From positions 1 to 40,797 of IMG/VR virus record IMGVR_UViG_3300043398_000445: a stretch of 40,797 nucleotides of DNA; one strand, 5' to 3'. Positions 6,921 through 13,637 of this stretch are shown piece by piece. Numbering within the stretch: the stretch's first letter is position 1; every line of letters starts with the position of its first letter. Both the position numbers and the translations under genes were made by a program. The notes below the pieces were generated by a model, which saw only the letters and a list, made by a program, of their open reading frames with translations, made no database searches and was not told the origin of the DNA. Source of the DNA: a virus.

Positions 6921-7108
6921 CTCTCGCTCTCCCCCGCCACACGCTCGAGCGCGTAGATGATCGCGGTCTGGTTGCCGACCGGTCTCCTGTTCTTCGGGTC
7001 GTCGATCATGCGGAGCTTGATCTTCCGGAGGCGCGCCATGTCCCTCGGGTGGAGCTGCAGCGAGATGGGGGTGCGGCGGCTCTTGGGATCGTCGTCGGGC
7101 TTGGTCAC
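6917..7108 (-). CDS. Small DNA-binding-like protein (possible ribbon-helix-helix), 63 aa
   Basis: GTG at 7108 overlaps the upstream stop (GTGA) and the gene ends in an ATGA overlap. The segment TPISLQLHPRDMARLRKIKLRM followed by NQTAIIYALERVAG has the strand-helix-helix rhythm of ribbon-helix-helix regulators, preceded by a basic N-terminus. The match is by pattern only and the family is uncertain. It may be an autoregulator or a nucleoid-type accessory factor. Confidence 0.55.
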   Translation of the reverse strand: MTKPDDDPKSRRTPISLQLHPRDMARLRKIKLRMIDDPKNRRPVGNQTAIIYALERVAGESER

Positions 7109-7299
7109 GGGGTGCCTTTCAGGGTTCTGATCTGCGCTTCGATCGCGCGGATGGTCTTCACGCTCTCGTTGTCCTCGGGGAGCGCCCTCGGCAGGGGCAG
7201 CCTCAGTAGCTCGAGAGGCAAGACAGCGAGGGCGGACAGCGGGAGAGGCCTTGCCAGCCACCAGGAGCGGGCCCGGTAGTGGAGCAGGGTGCCGGTCAT
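7105..7299 (-). CDS. Hypothetical small protein, 64 aa
   Basis: ATG at 7299 overlaps the preceding stop (ATGA). It contains a leucine/proline-rich hydrophobic stretch (LPLSALAVLPLELLRLPLP, about residues 19-37) that could associate with membrane, then a charged helical tail. No family is recognised. Confidence 0.55.
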   Translation of the reverse strand: MTGTLLHYRARSWWLARPLPLSALAVLPLELLRLPLPRALPEDNESVKTIRAIEAQIRTLKGTP

Positions 7300-7463
7300 G
7301 AGCTCACCCTGACGATGGCTTGGGTGCCAGCCCGCACGCGTGGCGCGGTCGACACTCCGTAGCGGGAGACACGCTCGGCAGCGGCATGCCACTCGCGCTC
7401 GCCGAACCACGCGATGTGGGCCTGCAGTAGCCAGTAGCCGCGCCAGGACTGGGCCTCGCTCAC
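7296..7463 (-). CDS. Hypothetical small protein, 55 aa
   Basis: GTG at 7463 overlaps the stop of the small membrane gene (GTGA), and its TGA overlaps the next ATG (ATGA). The product starts MSEAQSWRGYWLLQAHIAW and is rich in Trp and Arg, helical in its first 35 residues. No known family. Both overlap signatures and the absence of any other reading through this segment support it as a real gene. Confidence 0.6.
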   Translation of the reverse strand: MSEAQSWRGYWLLQAHIAWFGEREWHAAAERVSRYGVSTAPRVRAGTQAIVRVSS

Positions 7464-7567
7464 GTATTCACCCACCAGCTGACCGCCACCCCGGCGAGGG
7501 CGAGGCCGAGGAGGAGGGTGATGGCAAAGCAGGTGGCGAGATCGGTGCGGGTGGAGTGGGTCTTCAA
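7460..7567 (-). CDS. Small membrane protein, 35 aa
   Basis: TTG at 7567 overlaps the stop of the J-domain gene (TTGA). After a short hydrophilic start (MKTHSTRTDLA) there is one clear membrane segment, CFAITLLLGLALAGVAVSWW, ending three residues later. It is too far from the lysis cassette to be the main holin. A role in superinfection exclusion or membrane modulation is possible but unsupported. The TTG start lowers certainty, but the overlaps at both ends favour a real gene. Confidence 0.5.
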   Translation of the reverse strand: MKTHSTRTDLATCFAITLLLGLALAGVAVSWWVNT

Positions 7568-8145
7568 TTGGCCCCCAACGCTTCGTGATAGGCCTGGGTC
7601 AGTCGGGCGAAAGCTGCCGCGTCGCCGCCCTGGTCGGGATGCGAGTTCCGTGACAGCGCCCGGAACCGGCTCACCACCTCGTCGCGGCTCGCCCCGCGCG
7701 CCAGCCCTAGGATGTCCCAGCAGCTCTGCGCGGCGGGCAGACGAGCGAACCCCTGGAACGCCCGTTCGAGTAGCTCACTCGCGCCGGTCCGCTCCAGCTG
7801 CCGCAACGAGGCGTAGGCGAGACCGACAGCACGGAGGTTCTCCCGCACGGTGCGCCACACGTCGCAGGCGATGACCCGGGGCTTGCCAGCCTTGTCGTCC
7901 CAGTAGACGGCGACGCCGGGGTCCTCGGGCTCGCGCATGTTGGCGAGCGGCAGCCCGTCCCTGCGAAGCGGGACATTGCTGGAGATCACGACGTGACGCG
8001 CGCGCCCCGCGGTCAACTCCCGCAGCAACTCGTCGCGCGCGCGAATGAAGGTCACCCGGTAGTCGCTGCCCTTGCGATCCTGCCTGCCCCGGCGTGGCCA
8101 CCCATCGGGCCAGCAGAGAGGAAACGCCTCGATCGCTGCGCTCAC
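7564..8145 (-). CDS. J-domain (DnaJ-like) protein
   Basis: A 193-aa protein; GTG at 8145 overlaps the upstream stop (GTGA). The last 55 residues form a J domain: CWDILGLARGASRDEVVSRFRALS, the diagnostic HPD loop (SHPDQGG), then AAFARLTQAYHEALG. The J domain lies at the C-terminus rather than the usual N-terminus. The first 130 residues are an unrecognised alpha/beta domain (ARHVVISSNVPLRRDGLP, DPGVAVYWDDKAGKPRVIACD) that could hold the client or partner. J proteins stimulate Hsp70 ATPase, and phages use host DnaK/DnaJ in replication-complex remodelling. Recruiting host DnaK to the phage replisome is a reasonable inference from the neighbourhood. Confidence 0.85.
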   Translation of the reverse strand: MSAAIEAFPLCWPDGWPRRGRQDRKGSDYRVTFIRARDELLRELTAGRARHVVISSNVPLRRDGLPLANMREPEDPGVAVYWDDKAGKPRVIACDVWRTVRENLRAVGLAYASLRQLERTGASELLERAFQGFARLPAAQSCWDILGLARGASRDEVVSRFRALSRNSHPDQGGDAAAFARLTQAYHEALGAN

Positions 8146-8405
8146 GCGCTCCTCCTCTCCGGCGCCCACGGCAGCCCGCACCCGGGGCACACGCGCTCCC
8201 GTCGCTCACTCAGGTCAAAGCAGACCTTGCACACGAGCCTCGCCGATCGGGGCTCGCTGTAGACGAGCCGGCGCTTGCCCGTGCTCCGGGTCTCTTGTCG
8301 GCTCAATCTCCTGCGCTCGACCATCAGCCGGCGCTTGCACTCGGGCAGCCTTCGGGCCACGGCGGACAGCACCTCGCCGCCGCAGCCGCATTCGCAGAGC
8401 TTCAC
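8142..8405 (-). CDS. Zinc-ribbon protein, 87 aa
   Basis: GTG at 8405 overlaps the preceding stop (GTGA). Two cysteine clusters are present: KLCECGCGG at the N-terminus and CKVC...CPGCG at the C-terminus, the latter a typical zinc ribbon. A very basic middle (KRRLMVERRRLSRQETR) suggests nucleic-acid binding. No specific family is recognised. Confidence 0.7.
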   Translation of the reverse strand: MKLCECGCGGEVLSAVARRLPECKRRLMVERRRLSRQETRSTGKRRLVYSEPRSARLVCKVCFDLSERRERVCPGCGLPWAPERRSA

Positions 8406-8722
8406 TGGCCCACCCCGAGCGCGCGAGCGGCTGCCCCCTGTCCGTGGTCACGGTCGTAGAGGCGGGTGTGCAACTGATCGCCCCGGAGATCGATCTTCAG
8501 AGGGCGCCCGTAGAGGTAGTCGAAGTAGCCCTCGGCTCGGCTGAACCCCATGTCGTTCTTCGGCTCAGGGTCATCGAGCAGCCTGCGCGCATCCTCGATG
8601 CTCAGGTCGCCGGGACGCGCCTGCAGCATGCCCATGCCCATGGGGCGAGCCGCGTTGTAGAGCTTGGCCAGGACCTCGGCCTTGTCCATCTTGCTGATGT
8701 CGATGAGATCGTCAGTGCTCAT
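8402..8722 (-). CDS. Conserved phage hypothetical protein, 106 aa
   Basis: ATG at 8722 lies directly after the preceding stop. The C-terminal half, GYFDYLYGRPLKIDL, GDQLHTRLYDRDHGQGAAARAL, is a pattern I have seen in conserved phage proteins of unknown function. The first half is helical and ends in a DARRLLDD segment. It has a cytosolic composition with no catalytic motif I can name. Confidence 0.7.
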   Translation of the reverse strand: MSTDDLIDISKMDKAEVLAKLYNAARPMGMGMLQARPGDLSIEDARRLLDDPEPKNDMGFSRAEGYFDYLYGRPLKIDLRGDQLHTRLYDRDHGQGAAARALGVGQ

Positions 8723-8992
8723 TCATTCCCTCTCTGTGCCGGCGGTGGCCGGGGTGGTCACGCGAGCCGCGTCGAGCGCATCCAGGGCGGAGCGCAGCGC
8801 CATCCAGAAGTGCTCGCCAGTTGCCTGAACCGAGGCGTGCGACTGCTCGGGGTCGTCGGTCAGGTAGGTGATCTCGACGTGATGCTCCCCGTCGCTGATG
8901 AAGTGCACCAGGCAGTGGACGTCGTTCTCAGCCAGGAAGGCATCGCGCCGGACCGCGAGCGCGACCAAGTCAGCGAACGTGACGTCGCTCAC
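8723..8992 (-). CDS. Hypothetical protein, 89 aa
   Basis: GTG at 8992 overlaps the integrase stop (GTGA), so it is probably cotranslated with the integrase. The sequence alternates short strands and helices (CLVHFISDGEHHVEITYL, HFWMALRSALDALDA). No family is recognised. Confidence 0.7.
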   Translation of the reverse strand: MSDVTFADLVALAVRRDAFLAENDVHCLVHFISDGEHHVEITYLTDDPEQSHASVQATGEHFWMALRSALDALDAARVTTPATAGTERE

Positions 8993-10764
8993 TTCCCGCC
9001 CTCCCGCTCATCGCGCTTGCGACGTGCCGCCTCGAGGCTGGCGACCCCTTGGGCCTTCGCTGCTGCCGCCTCCCTTGCGAGCCTGCGCGCTTCCAGCTCC
9101 CGGGCGAGGATGCGGACGGTCTCCCACTCCCCGGCGGCCGTGGCGCCCTGGATGGCTCGGGAGAGGGACGCCTCCACCTCCGCGAGGGCTGCCGCGACGG
9201 GGTCCGTTTGAGCTAGTGTGGGTGAGCCGGGGGTGTCCTGTACCCGGGACACCACCTCTCCCTGCCCTGGGCCAGGTTGGCCCACCCCCTGAAAACCTGC
9301 TGGGCCAGAAGTGGGGTGAGGTGGGGTTTCAGTGGTTACGGAAGCCGGTTTTACCGGGGTTTCCTGCTGATCAGAGCCCGTTAGGGACTCCGTGATGGAG
9401 TACATGGAAGGCGCTGGAGCAGCTTGTTTTCGGCTCTCTCGTTTGGGCGTGGCCCACCCTTGGCCCATCTCGTGGAGGTAGGCACGGATCTCTGGGATGG
9501 CCTGCCCCATGTCGGCGAACCACCGGGCGATGCCCTGCTCGTCGGCGTGGCGGACGAACCGAGAGTACTTCTCCAGCTGGGCCGCGGACTCGTGCCCCGA
9601 GCGATCCATGATCCACGCGTCCGGCATGCCGCGCCTCCGGGCGAGGGTACAGAAGCTCGCCCGGCTGTCGTGGACCCGGAGCTTGCGCGACCCCTTGGTG
9701 GTCTTGTGCAGCTCCGCCCGGTCGACGCCCGCGAGCAGCAGGTCGGAGAGGAACCGCTCCTGGACCGTGACCTGGTGGAGGGTGTCGCCCTTGGTGGAGT
9801 GGAACACGCGCCTCTCCCCCTTCGGGCGGCCGTCGATCTCGAACCAGGCCCGCATGGCGAGGTGCACGTCCTGCTCGAGATCCCAGAAGCGCGCCCGCTT
9901 GGTCTTGGTCCACTCGGCCTCGAGGTGCACGCGGCCGCGCTTGAGGTCCAGGTGGTCGTGCGTGAGCCGGAGCGTCTCGTCGATGCGGGTTCCGTTCCTC
10001 ATCAGCCAGGCGTAGAGCACCCGGTAGCAGAGCGGGATCTTCCGGCAGGCGAGGAGCTGGGCCTCCTCCTCGGGGTAGAGAAACCAGAAGAGGTTCCGCG
10101 TCTTGAGGCCCGGCAGATCTTCGGCCTCGTCGGGCACCACGGTGATGAGCTTCAGCGGTTTGCGCGCGAGCCGGAACACGCTCCGGAGCCGGAGCAGGTA
10201 GAGCCGTCGGGTGTCGGGGTCGAGATCGGCGGGGACGAGCTTCTTCGCCTTCAGGATGTCCTCGCCCGTGATGGCCGCCATGGCCATGTCGCCGAGGGCG
10301 GGCAGGAACACGGCGAGCGTGGCTCGGTCGATCTTCCGGCCCCGGTCGGTCTTGGCTCTCACGGCGGGGTTGTCGGGGTGGTTGGACTTCAGCCTGCCGC
10401 TGGTCCACTCCTCGACTACTTCCCGGAACGTGACGGGGCCGGCGTCCTTGGGCTTCTGCGCCTTCATCTGCCCAGCGACGGCGGAGGCCTTGTCGACCGC
10501 GCGCGCGAGCGCCTGCAGCTTCTTCGGCTCGCCCGCGACCTTGCCGGCCTCGATGAGCGTCTCGATGGCCTTCTCGGCCTTCATGGCTGCCAGCTGGTTG
10601 GCCATGACCTGCATCACCCGCTCGGCCTCCCGGGCTCGCTCGAGCGCGCCAGTGCTCTCCGGGTCGATGTGGATGAGCAAGCGCTCGCGCAGCTGCTTAC
10701 CGGCGGCGTCGCGCCCAATCCGCAGGCGCGTCTGGAAGGCCCGACCCTTGGGGGTGACCGTCAT
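8989..10764 (-). CDS. int: Tyrosine recombinase (phage integrase)
   Basis: A 591-aa protein. ATG at 10764 overlaps the upstream stop (ATGA), which decides the start against an in-frame codon 27 bases earlier. It has an N-terminal arm-binding-like region, a core-binding helical region (about 110-210), then the catalytic domain: Arg260 in NGTRIDE, Lys in TKTKRAR, His365 and Arg368 in VHDSRASF, His391 in RSGHES, Tyr400 in LEKYSR. All catalytic residues are present. After the tyrosine there is an unusual 190-residue extension, Pro/Gly/Thr-rich and then a charged helix ending in REGGK. It integrates the phage into the host chromosome. I could not identify attP or a tRNA-like core site nearby. Confidence 0.93.
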   Translation of the reverse strand: MTVTPKGRAFQTRLRIGRDAAGKQLRERLLIHIDPESTGALERAREAERVMQVMANQLAAMKAEKAIETLIEAGKVAGEPKKLQALARAVDKASAVAGQMKAQKPKDAGPVTFREVVEEWTSGRLKSNHPDNPAVRAKTDRGRKIDRATLAVFLPALGDMAMAAITGEDILKAKKLVPADLDPDTRRLYLLRLRSVFRLARKPLKLITVVPDEAEDLPGLKTRNLFWFLYPEEEAQLLACRKIPLCYRVLYAWLMRNGTRIDETLRLTHDHLDLKRGRVHLEAEWTKTKRARFWDLEQDVHLAMRAWFEIDGRPKGERRVFHSTKGDTLHQVTVQERFLSDLLLAGVDRAELHKTTKGSRKLRVHDSRASFCTLARRRGMPDAWIMDRSGHESAAQLEKYSRFVRHADEQGIARWFADMGQAIPEIRAYLHEMGQGWATPKRESRKQAAPAPSMYSITESLTGSDQQETPVKPASVTTETPPHPTSGPAGFQGVGQPGPGQGEVVSRVQDTPGSPTLAQTDPVAAALAEVEASLSRAIQGATAAGEWETVRILARELEARRLAREAAAAKAQGVASLEAARRKRDEREGGK

Positions 10765-11159
10765 TTGCCACCTGCCAGTCGCTCGAACCACTCCCGCTCG
10801 AATACCCCCGTCTCATCGTCGGGTGTCTCAGCGCGGGGCAGCGCCTTGACCGGCGGCATCGCGGGCGGGGGGAGGGTCTCGGGGAGCTTCCCGCTGTCGA
10901 CCATCACCCGGTTCTGTCGAGAGATCTCCTTGTCCAGGGCGGAGGCGCGGATGAGCCACCTACCCGTGGTCGCGTCGTAGTAGGCATCGGAGGAGCCCTT
11001 GCGAATCAAGCGCTTGCAGGCCTTCACGTGCCGGTTGCGGCCGATGGAGTGGTCCTGATCGATCCACTGGCCCTGGCCCAGCTCGGCCATCAGCTCCTCC
11101 TTGAGCTCACGCTTCAACTCCGCCATCAGAAGCGGAAACTGATCGAGGACCCCAGCCAT
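10761..11159 (-). CDS. Excisionase-like or HTH DNA-binding protein
   Basis: A 132-aa protein; ATG at 11159 has GGGAGGG upstream. It is the first gene of the leftward operon and overlaps the integrase (ATGA). The middle, SIGRNRHVKACKRLIRKG followed by DAYYDATTGRWLIRASALDKEI, resembles the winged-helix layout of excisionases and MerR-like proteins, in which a recognition helix is followed by a short hairpin and 'RW-I--SALD'. The N-terminus is a charged helix (LMAELKRELKEELMAEL), and the C-terminus is proline-rich. Position and pattern suggest a directionality factor for the integrase; a transcription regulator is an alternative. Confidence 0.55.
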   Translation of the reverse strand: MAGVLDQFPLLMAELKRELKEELMAELGQGQWIDQDHSIGRNRHVKACKRLIRKGSSDAYYDATTGRWLIRASALDKEISRQNRVMVDSGKLPETLPPPAMPPVKALPRAETPDDETGVFEREWFERLAGGK

Positions 11160-11331
11160 CGGTGTTAACCCTCCCGTAACGATACTGGTACCGTGCCGTG
11201 ACGGAATGCCACAAGCCCCTTCTGCGAGAAGTGACGCGATTGGTACGCACGTGTGCGACATGCGTAACCTTGACGCGGCGAGCAATGTCCGTCAAACCAA
11301 CTACAAGACGGTTGAACATATTGTATTCCAC
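11160..11331. promoter_or_regulatory. Divergent control region between the leftward operon and the rightward RHH-like gene
   Basis: This stretch is visibly richer in A+T than its surroundings. It contains an inverted repeat TTGACG-N14-CGTCAA (11270-11295), in which each arm also reads as a -35-like hexamer on opposite strands, and a smaller dyad CGCAC-GT-GTGCG (11246-11257). No good -10 partner could be fixed by eye. It is the likely site of the early leftward promoter and of a lysis-lysogeny operator. Confidence 0.5.
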
Positions 11332-11553
11332 ATGCCCAATCAGCGCGATGCGGTTCCTGCAACAAGATATTGGTACGTCAAAGTCACCCCTGAGGAGCAT
11401 GACGAGGGCAACGAGCAGGCGGACGCGTGCGAGCGCTCGCTCAGCAATTACGTGCGCTGGCTGGTGAAGCGCGACCGGCCCCGTCTCATCGAGGCGGGTC
11501 TGCTCATTCCCGAGGTGAAGCCATCGAGGCGCCCACCGAAAAAGAAACGGTGA
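11332..11553 (+). CDS. Ribbon-helix-helix-like regulator, 73 aa
   Basis: The frame is open from an ATG at 11206, but the first 40 codons show no protein-like pattern and cover the control region, so the ATG at 11332 (MPNQRDAVPA) is preferred. None of the candidate starts has a clear ribosome site. The core, YWYVKVTPEEHDEGNEQAD followed by SLSNYVRWLVKRDRP, fits a ribbon-helix-helix DNA-binding domain (strand, helix A, turn with Ser, helix B), with a lysine-rich tail. Standing alone opposite the early operon and beside a dyad, it is the best candidate for a lysogeny or early-gene regulator, as no CI-like repressor is seen. Confidence 0.5.
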   Translation: MPNQRDAVPATRYWYVKVTPEEHDEGNEQADACERSLSNYVRWLVKRDRPRLIEAGLLIPEVKPSRRPPKKKR

Positions 11554-11724
11554 CCGTCCCGATTCGGATTAGCGTGAGCGAGCGAGCGATGCAGGGAGCA
11601 ACACGAGTGTCTGAAAAACTGGACGTACGCCGTGCGGGAGATCTGGACCACGTTCACGGACGAGCAGCGCCACCGGCTGAAGACGAACGCGAGCGTCCTC
11701 GCATCTCAAGAGGAGTGGGACTGA
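11550..11724 (+). pseudogene. Small ORF split between two frames (possible frameshift)
   Basis: A GTG at 11550 overlaps the preceding stop (GTGA) and opens with VTVPIRISVSERAMQGATR. Around 11605 the protein-like reading moves one base forward, to CLKNWTYAVREIWTTF, then TDEQRHRLK, ending EEWD with a TGA at 11722-11724 that overlaps the next ATG (TGATG). Each half looks coding and both ends are coupled to neighbours, but joining them needs a +1 shift. It could be a decayed gene, a programmed frameshift, an assembly error, or two unrelated short readings. Function unknown. Confidence 0.35.
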
Positions 11725-12059
11725 TGACAACCCCCGAGACCCTCACCGAGGAAGAGCGCGCGCACATCCGGAACGCGCTCGCGACCGCGGGCGATCCGTT
11801 GACTCCATTCGGCGATGCCGTGGCCAAGATCCTCCGCATCCACGACGCGCAAGCGGCCCGGGTGAAGGAGCTGGAGCGCGGATGGGCAGCGCAGATTCGC
11901 GACCTTGCTCCGCGCATCGGCCTCCGCGCGCTGGAAGGCGTACCCGAGGAGGTGAAGGCGCTGCTCTCTGGACCGCCAGACTGCCCAGCATGCGGACCTG
12001 ACCCCTGCACACCGTCGTGCCCGGAGCGGGAGTGGCGCTACGGCAGGCCTCCCGGTTGA
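11724..12059 (+). CDS. Hypothetical protein with C-terminal cysteine cluster, 111 aa
   Basis: ATG at 11724 has an AAGAGGAG ribosome site about 10 bases before it and overlaps an upstream stop (TGATG). The N-terminal 75 residues are helical (EEERAHIRNALATAGDP, DAVAKILRIHDAQAARVKELE). The C-terminus has CPACGPDPCTPSC, a likely zinc-binding knuckle. The open frame extends upstream without a better start. No family is recognised. Confidence 0.7.
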   Translation: MTTPETLTEEERAHIRNALATAGDPLTPFGDAVAKILRIHDAQAARVKELERGWAAQIRDLAPRIGLRALEGVPEEVKALLSGPPDCPACGPDPCTPSCPEREWRYGRPPG

Positions 12060-12456
12060 CGCTCCCCGCCCCCATCGTTAAGCTACGCGGGCACGCATCC
12101 TTCTGGGATGAACAGGAACGCCCTTATGTGAACCCTCCTCAACGCCCCGGATTCGGCCTTAGCCCCACTCGGTGGGGACGTAATACTGGACGGGTCCGGG
12201 GCGGTACCTCGGGGGTCACTGCCTGCGGGCTGGCAACAGGGTCGGTGCGTACGGCCTTCACCGTGTCAGCGCGCGGGGCAGAGGCTCCTCAGGAGACGAC
12301 AGATTCTAAAACAGGGGGCAGCCCGGCCATGAGTAGCCCCCAACACGTGAAACCTAGCTAGCGCCAAGCGGGCGCCGCCCGAGTCTCCCAGAGGAGAGCA
12401 AGCGGCAGAAGCCTCACCGGGATGTGCCCTCGGTGAGGCAGGCGCATCGAGGAGCC
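12060..12456 (+). other. 397-base stretch without a convincing gene; hairpin-rich
   Basis: No reading frame here has a credible start and composition. Several potential stems occur on the rightward strand: CCCCAC-TCG-GTGGGG (12162-12176), GGGGGC with GCCCCC around 12314-12341, GCGCC-AAGCG-GGCGC (12361-12375), and a perfect 9-bp stem at 12411-12439. A possible -10 element TAATAC is at 12181. It may be a structured untranslated or non-coding RNA, or contain attP; GC-rich DNA forms stems easily, so this is only a candidate. Confidence 0.4.
12411..12439 (+). other. Perfect 9-bp stem just upstream of a small gene
   Basis: GCCTCACCG (12411-12419) pairs exactly with CGGTGAGGC (12431-12439) across an 11-base loop. 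It ends 17 bases before the ATG at 12457, adjoining the GAGGAG ribosome site. There is no T-run after it, so it is not a standard intrinsic terminator; a translational or RNA-processing role is possible. Confidence 0.5.
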
Positions 12457-12645
12457 ATGGCCATCCCCACCATCCACCACGTAGACCAGCCCGACCCCGG
12501 AGAGTGCCCGTGCGGTCCCCGTCTCTGCGCGCGGTGTGCCTACCAGCTGCAGAGGCTCCAGGCGGAGAGCGACCTGAAGCGGTGGGTCGCGGCGTTCGGC
12601 ACGGTGCCGGATGAGAGGGCGCCCAAGCGGGCTACCTCATCTTGA
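12457..12645 (+). CDS. Cysteine-rich small protein, 62 aa
   Basis: ATG at 12457 follows GAGGAGCC closely. The product contains CPCGPRLCARC, a compact cysteine cluster able to bind zinc, then a helix (QLQRLQAESDLKRWVAAF). It ends convergently with the leftward lysis cassette, overlapping its last gene by 14 bases. No family is recognised. Confidence 0.6.
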   Translation: MAIPTIHHVDQPDPGECPCGPRLCARCAYQLQRLQAESDLKRWVAAFGTVPDERAPKRATSS

Positions 12646-12862
12646 GCGGGCCGATCTTCGGCTTCTTCGGCGGAGGCGGTAACCTGCTCGGGTGAGTGAG
12701 CGGGATCGGGTCGGTCTTGTCGAGCTCGTCGAGCGCGTGCGGGAGCTTGCCCCTGCGCGCCTCCCGGACGAGCTTGCGCCCTGCCCCGATCAATTCCCCA
12801 GCGCCCTGGACGATGCCGAGGGCGTGGTAGATGCCGCGCGCGATGACGGTGAGGAGGCTCAT
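12632..12862 (-). CDS. Hypothetical protein at the end of the lysis cassette, 76 aa
   Basis: ATG at 12862 overlaps the preceding stop (ATGA). The N-terminus (LLTVIARGIYHALGIVQGAGELIG) is weakly hydrophobic and amphipathic. The C-terminus is proline- and lysine-rich (LPPPPKKPKIGPLK). It may associate with membrane, but no known lysis family is recognised. Confidence 0.6.
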   Translation of the reverse strand: MSLLTVIARGIYHALGIVQGAGELIGAGRKLVREARRGKLPHALDELDKTDPIPLTHPSRLPPPPKKPKIGPLKMR

Positions 12863-13041
12863 GGCGCGGTAATCCTGGTGAGCACGCCGTCGACCCAGAC
12901 CCAGCCGGCGGCGCTCCGGCGATCCATCTCCGCTAGCAGGTCATCAAAGCTCACGCGCGCTCGCTCACCTCGGGCCAGCCACTCCTGATAGCGGCGAGCC
13001 TGACGCGCTTGCCGGCGCCTGCGCTTCTCCCGGGCCTTCAC
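12859..13041 (-). CDS. Hypothetical basic protein, 60 aa
   Basis: GTG at 13041 overlaps the endolysin stop (GTGA). The first 25 residues are very basic (KAREKRRRRQARQARRY). They are followed by a short domain with VSFDDLLAEMDRRSAAGWVWVDG. Function unknown; expressed with the lysis genes. Confidence 0.6.
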   Translation of the reverse strand: MKAREKRRRRQARQARRYQEWLARGERARVSFDDLLAEMDRRSAAGWVWVDGVLTRITAP

Positions 13042-13637
13042 CGGTCCTGGCTCCCGAGCAGCGGCAGGGTCGGGATATCGAGCGCCAAGGGGCAGCCCGT
13101 AGCCCCGACGCGGTAGAACTTGCGACCCTTGAGATAGCGCAGCCCCGCACGGACCGCGTTGCCCACGTTGCCTCCAACCACGCTCGCTATCAGCACGCCG
13201 TCGATGGTGGCGAGGCCCGTGACGATGTCCACATGCCCGGTCCCGTCCGGGTGATGGACGCAGCAGAGGTCTCCCGGGAGCGGAGAGGATGTCTCGGGGA
13301 ACATCGCGGCCAGCCTCTGGACGCTCGCCTCCCGGGCTTCGATCCTGCCCGCCCGAAGGCACATGCTCGCGAAGGCCGCGCACCAGGGATCGCCCGGCTC
13401 CGCCTTGCATGCCTTCAGCCACGCGTCGATCTCGGGGCCGCTATTGGGCGCAAGCTCCACGGTGCCGACGAAGCGGAGCCCCATGAGCACGATGTCTTGC
13501 CGGTAGCCGGGCAGCGCCTCGAGGTCGAAGGCCCATTGCGTTCTCGCCCCCCAGTCGCCGTCGGGTAGGAGCTTCTGTCCGTCGGGGCCGACGTGCAGGC
13601 GTTGGAACGCGGCGACGTGCGCAGGAGTGAGGCTCAC
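13038..13637 (-). CDS. Endolysin with CHAP/NlpC-like cysteine-histidine domain
   Basis: A 199-aa protein; GTG at 13637 overlaps the stop of the small membrane gene (GTGA), which favours it over an ATG nine bases upstream. Residues 1-40 carry a short peptidoglycan-binding-like segment (LTPAHVAAFQRL, DGDWGARTQ). The catalytic part has the cysteine in GDPWCAAFASMCLRAG, the block PLPGDLCCVHHPDGTGHVDIVTG with the expected histidine, and ASVVGGNVGNAV, as in CHAP and related amidase/endopeptidase domains that cut peptidoglycan peptides. There is no signal peptide, so export would need a holin. It is the central gene of the lysis cassette. Confidence 0.8.
   Translation of the reverse strand: MSLTPAHVAAFQRLHVGPDGQKLLPDGDWGARTQWAFDLEALPGYRQDIVLMGLRFVGTVELAPNSGPEIDAWLKACKAEPGDPWCAAFASMCLRAGRIEAREASVQRLAAMFPETSSPLPGDLCCVHHPDGTGHVDIVTGLATIDGVLIASVVGGNVGNAVRAGLRYLKGRKFYRVGATGCPLALDIPTLPLLGSQDR

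Noticed and set aside
9424-10980. 518-aa rightward open frame opposite the integrase
   Set aside because: The leftward integrase has all catalytic residues; the rightward product is a low-complexity shadow.
12017-12361. Rightward 114-aa open frame in the hairpin-rich stretch
   Set aside because: It starts inside the previous gene, has no ribosome site, and its composition is not protein-like; left as non-coding with some doubt.
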